Assembly: GCF_001426345.1 (NCBI RefSeq)
Contig: NZ_LMEM01000009.1
Coordinates: 450,540 to 514,539 of the forward strand
From: Devosia sp. Root436
Lineage (GTDB): Bacteria; Pseudomonadota; Alphaproteobacteria; Rhizobiales; Devosiaceae
Length of the DNA stretch: 64,000 bases
Reading direction: 5' to 3'
Part shown: piece after piece, positions 61,512 through 64,000 of the stretch
Layout: every line of letters begins with the position of its first letter
Numbering within the stretch: the stretch's first letter is position 1
Made by a program: the position numbers and the translations under genes
The notes under the pieces: model-generated
What the model was told of the DNA's origin: nothing
Seen by the model: the letters and a program-made list of their open reading frames with translations, nothing else
Database searches by the model: none

Positions 61512-62471
61512 ATGGCGCAGAGAATCGACACCTCGATCAACCGGTTGGATGACGCCGCCCGCGCCGGCTGGCTCTATTATGTCGCCGGCAATACCCAGGA
61601 AGAGATTGCATCCAAGCTCGGCATTTCGCGCCAGTCGGCCCAGCGCCTCGTCTCGCTTTCGGTCAGCGAGGGCCTGATCAAGGTGCGGCTCGATCATCCC
61701 ATCGGCCGCTGCATGGACCTCGCCAGCCGCCTGCGCAGCCGCTTCGGCCTCGATCTGGTCGAAGTCGTGCCCTCCGATCCATCCAGCGAATCCACCACAT
61801 CGGGCGTGGCCGAGGCCACCGCCGCCGAGATCGAGCGCTGGCTCAAGCGCCCCGATCCCATCACCATCGCCATCGGTACCGGCCGCACCCTCAAGGCCGC
61901 GGTCGAACAGCTCATGCCCATGGATTGCCCCCACCACAAGGTGGTCTCGCTGACCGGCAATATCGCCCCCGATGGCTCGGCCGCCTATTACAACGTCATT
62001 TTCAACGTCGCCGACGCGGTCAAGGCCCGTTCCTTCCCCATGCCGCTGCCGGTCATCGCCTCCTCGGCCCGCGAGCGCGAATTGCTGCATGCCCAGCCCA
62101 TGATTCGGGAAACCCTGGCGCTCGCTGCCCAGGCCGACGTCACCTTCGTCGGCGTCGGCGATATCGGCCCCGATGCCCCGCTCTATCTCGACGGCTTCAT
62201 CACCGATGCCGAGCTCAAGGCGCTGCAGAAGGCCGGCGCCGTCGGCGAGATTTGCGGCTGGAGCTTCGATGCCGACGGCAAGATGATCGAGGGCCTGACC
62301 AATGACCGCGTCGCTTCGGCCCCGATTCCCTCCCGCGAAAGCTCGCTCGTCGTGGCAATCGCCATGGGAAAGAGAAAATTGCCCGGCATTCGTGCCACGC
62401 TCAACCGCCGTCTGGCCAATGGCCTGATCACCGACGAGCGCACCGCCGAAGGCCTGCTGCAGATTTCGTAA
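61512..62471 (+). CDS. SorC/DeoR-type sugar-binding regulator
   Basis: 319 residues from ATG 61512 (MAQRIDTSINRLDDAARAGWLYYVAG; an ATG 15 bp earlier lacks a site). Helix-turn-helix NTQEEIASKLGISRQSAQRLVSLSVSEGLI; effector domain with IAIGTGRTLKAAVEQL and FVGVGDIGPDAPLY, typical of SorC-family sugar-phosphate sensors. Precedes a sorbitol/mannitol-type binding protein, matching smo loci in Rhodobacter and rhizobia; probably controls it. Confidence 0.88.
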   Translation: MAQRIDTSINRLDDAARAGWLYYVAGNTQEEIASKLGISRQSAQRLVSLSVSEGLIKVRLDHPIGRCMDLASRLRSRFGLDLVEVVPSDPSSESTTSGVAEATAAEIERWLKRPDPITIAIGTGRTLKAAVEQLMPMDCPHHKVVSLTGNIAPDGSAAYYNVIFNVADAVKARSFPMPLPVIASSARERELLHAQPMIRETLALAAQADVTFVGVGDIGPDAPLYLDGFITDAELKALQKAGAVGEICGWSFDADGKMIEGLTNDRVASAPIPSRESSLVVAIAMGKRKLPGIRATLNRRLANGLITDERTAEGLLQIS

Positions 62472-62628
62472 GTCGTTGATCTTCTTTCGATAAAGCCACA
62501 CCGAAATCGATTTCCGCCATCCATGCCCCTCGCTATGAGCGCATACCCCGCTTGACTCTGCCGCATGAGTTGTGAACATTTGCCCATCGCCGGAACAAAT
62601 GCCCGTTCCGGTTACTGGGAGGTAATTG

Positions 62629-63939
62629 ATGAAACTGACACCCATTCTCGTGGGCGCATTCACCCTTGCGCTGGCGGCATCCGCTTCTGCGCAGACGATC
62701 ACCATCGCCACGGTGAACAATGGCGACATGATCCGCATGCAGGGTCTGTCCGATGCATTCACGGCCGAGACCGGCATCGAACTCAATTGGGTCGTGCTGG
62801 AAGAAAATACGCTGCGCCAGAATGTCACCACCGACATCGCCACCAATGGCGGCCAATATGACGTGATGACCATCGGCACCTATGAAGTGCCGATCTGGGC
62901 CAGGCAGGACTGGCTGGTGCCGCTCGACGCGCTCACCAGCGACGCCGATTACGACGTCGACGACCTGCTGCCGCCGATCCGCGACGGCCTGTCCGTCGAC
63001 GGCAAGCTCTATGCCGCGCCCTTCTACGGCGAAAGCTCCTTCATCATGTACCGCAAGGACCTGATGGAGAAAGCCGGCCTCACCATGCCGGAAGCCCCGA
63101 CCTGGGAATTCATCGGCCAGGCCGCCCGCGCCATGACCGATCGCGCCAATGACATCAACGGCATCTGCCTGCGCGGCAAGGCCGGCTGGGGCGAGAACAT
63201 GGCCTTCCTCACGGCCATGTCCAACTCCTTCGGCGCCCGCTGGTTCGACGAAAACTGGCAGCCCCAGTTCAACACGCCCGAATGGAAGAACACCCTCGAC
63301 ACCTATCTGGGCCTGATGGCCGATGCCGGCCCGGCCGGTGCCTCGTCCAACGGCTTCAACGAGAACCTGACCCTGTTCCAGCAGGGCAAGTGCGGCATGT
63401 GGATCGACGCCACCGTCGCCGCTTCCTTCGTCACCAATCCCGCTGACTCCACCGTCGCCGACCAGGTCGGCTTCGCCCTGGCGCCCGATACGGGGCTGGG
63501 CAAGCGCGGCAACTGGCTCTGGGCCTGGTCGCTGGCCATTCCCAAGAGCTCCCAGCAGCAGGATGCGGCCGCTTCCTTCATCAAGTGGGCGACCGACAAG
63601 GCCTATCTCGAAACCGTCGCCGCACAGGACGGCTGGGCCAATGTGCCCCCGGGCACCCGTATCTCGCTCTACGAGAACCCGGAATACCAGGCCGCCGCGC
63701 CCTTCGCGGAAATGACCATGGGCTCGATCTACGCCGCCGATCCGACCCATCCCACGGTCCAGCCGGTGCCCTATGTCGGCGTGCAGTTTGTCGCCATTCC
63801 CGAGTTTGCCGGTATCGCCACCAATGTCGGCCAGCTCTTCTCGGCGGCGCTTGCCGGCCAGATGTCGGCCGACGACGCCCTGGCCCAGGCCCAGGACGCC
63901 ACCCTGCGCGACATGACCCGCGCCGGCTATATCAAGTAG
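62629..63939 (+). CDS. smoE: Sugar-alcohol ABC transporter substrate-binding protein, SmoE-like
   Basis: 436 residues from ATG 62629 (GGGAGG upstream). Signal peptide LTPILVGAFTLALAASASAQ, mature part TITIATVNNGDMIRMQGLSDAFTAETGI and CGMWIDATVAASFVTNPADS, consistent with sorbitol/mannitol binding proteins. Preceded by a SorC-type regulator; permease genes presumably follow off the window. Confidence 0.85.
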   Translation: MKLTPILVGAFTLALAASASAQTITIATVNNGDMIRMQGLSDAFTAETGIELNWVVLEENTLRQNVTTDIATNGGQYDVMTIGTYEVPIWARQDWLVPLDALTSDADYDVDDLLPPIRDGLSVDGKLYAAPFYGESSFIMYRKDLMEKAGLTMPEAPTWEFIGQAARAMTDRANDINGICLRGKAGWGENMAFLTAMSNSFGARWFDENWQPQFNTPEWKNTLDTYLGLMADAGPAGASSNGFNENLTLFQQGKCGMWIDATVAASFVTNPADSTVADQVGFALAPDTGLGKRGNWLWAWSLAIPKSSQQQDAAASFIKWATDKAYLETVAAQDGWANVPPGTRISLYENPEYQAAAPFAEMTMGSIYAADPTHPTVQPVPYVGVQFVAIPEFAGIATNVGQLFSAALAGQMSADDALAQAQDATLRDMTRAGYIK

Positions 63940-63957
63940 TCTCTCCTCCGAAGACTC

Positions 63958-63989
63958 CTGCGGCCGGATACTCCCGTGCCTGGCCGCAG
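63958..63989 (+). repeat. Stem-loop after the SmoE-like gene
   Basis: CTGCGGCC, 16-base loop, GGCCGCAG followed by CCTTTCG. Not a standard terminator, but a hairpin directly after a binding-protein gene, as seen after other binding-protein genes here. Confidence 0.5.
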
Positions 63990-64000
63990 CCTTTCGTTCG

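Noticed and set aside
60594..62879. Open frame of 761 codons on the minus strand
   Set aside because: Antisense to the FadR-type, SorC-type and SmoE-like genes, which have strong family motifs.
1..64000. CRISPR arrays, tRNA or rRNA genes, transposases, prophage
   Set aside because: None seen. The repeated sequences are dispersed palindromes, not regularly spaced direct repeats, and no transposase frame is present.

Overview
The window is GC-rich chromosomal DNA of an alphaproteobacterium. Hyphomicrobiales is the best guess, possibly Devosia or a relative. This rests on a thuEFGKAB trehalose operon, a chvE-gguAB sugar transporter, a PuuD-type urate hydroxylase and three families of intergenic palindromic repeats that are common in that order. 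I saw no rRNA, tRNA, CRISPR array, transposase or prophage.

0-19.6 kb is a purine-catabolism island. On the minus strand run hiuH, xdhA, xdhB, xdhC, a four-gene BMP-type ABC transporter, puuD, guaD and malate synthase G (glcB, cut by the window edge). Divergent to them on the plus strand are a PuuE-UraD fusion, then (after an unrelated SRPBCC/ArsR/GST module) ureidoglycine aminohydrolase and ureidoglycolate lyase. Together they convert guanine to xanthine, urate, 5-hydroxyisourate, OHCU, allantoin and, beyond allantoate, ureidoglycine, ureidoglycolate and glyoxylate, which malate synthase can draw into central metabolism. The allantoate amidohydrolase step is not in the window.

19.6-27 kb holds a YbaY/META secreted protein, otsB-otsA (trehalose synthesis), a PanE-like reductase, a DEAD-box helicase and an orphan iron-type binding protein. 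27.2-30.6 kb is a compact stress locus: a Tat-exported YedY-like molybdoenzyme, a cytochrome b, a secreted methionine-rich protein, and divergently an ECF sigma factor with an NrsF-type membrane anti-sigma factor. Two matching ECF-type promoters face away from each other in the shared intergenic region. The gene set resembles the SigF/NrsF-YedY1-MrpX hypochlorite defence known from Azospira. 30.8-35 kb has a small ThuA-like protein, GtrA, a periplasmic 5'-nucleotidase, a GlsB/YeaQ protein and an unknown secreted protein.

35-43 kb is the trehalose-type uptake and catabolism operon thuEFGKAB with a divergent LacI-type regulator and two matching operators. 43-50 kb holds an FAD monooxygenase, a deletion scar containing the tails of two lost genes, and a cluster of imelysin, di-haem oxidoreductase, second imelysin and DUF1513 protein. 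50.6-54.8 kb is a four-gene ABC importer with a PHO-box-like site upstream; 55.2 kb is a mercaptopyruvate sulfurtransferase. 56-61.5 kb is chvE-gguA-gguB with a divergent FadR-type regulator and shared operator-like sites, then a SorC-type regulator and a sorbitol/mannitol-type binding protein at the right edge.

Eleven copies of one large palindromic repeat (families are labelled A, B and C here) punctuate the window, often between genes of one operon.
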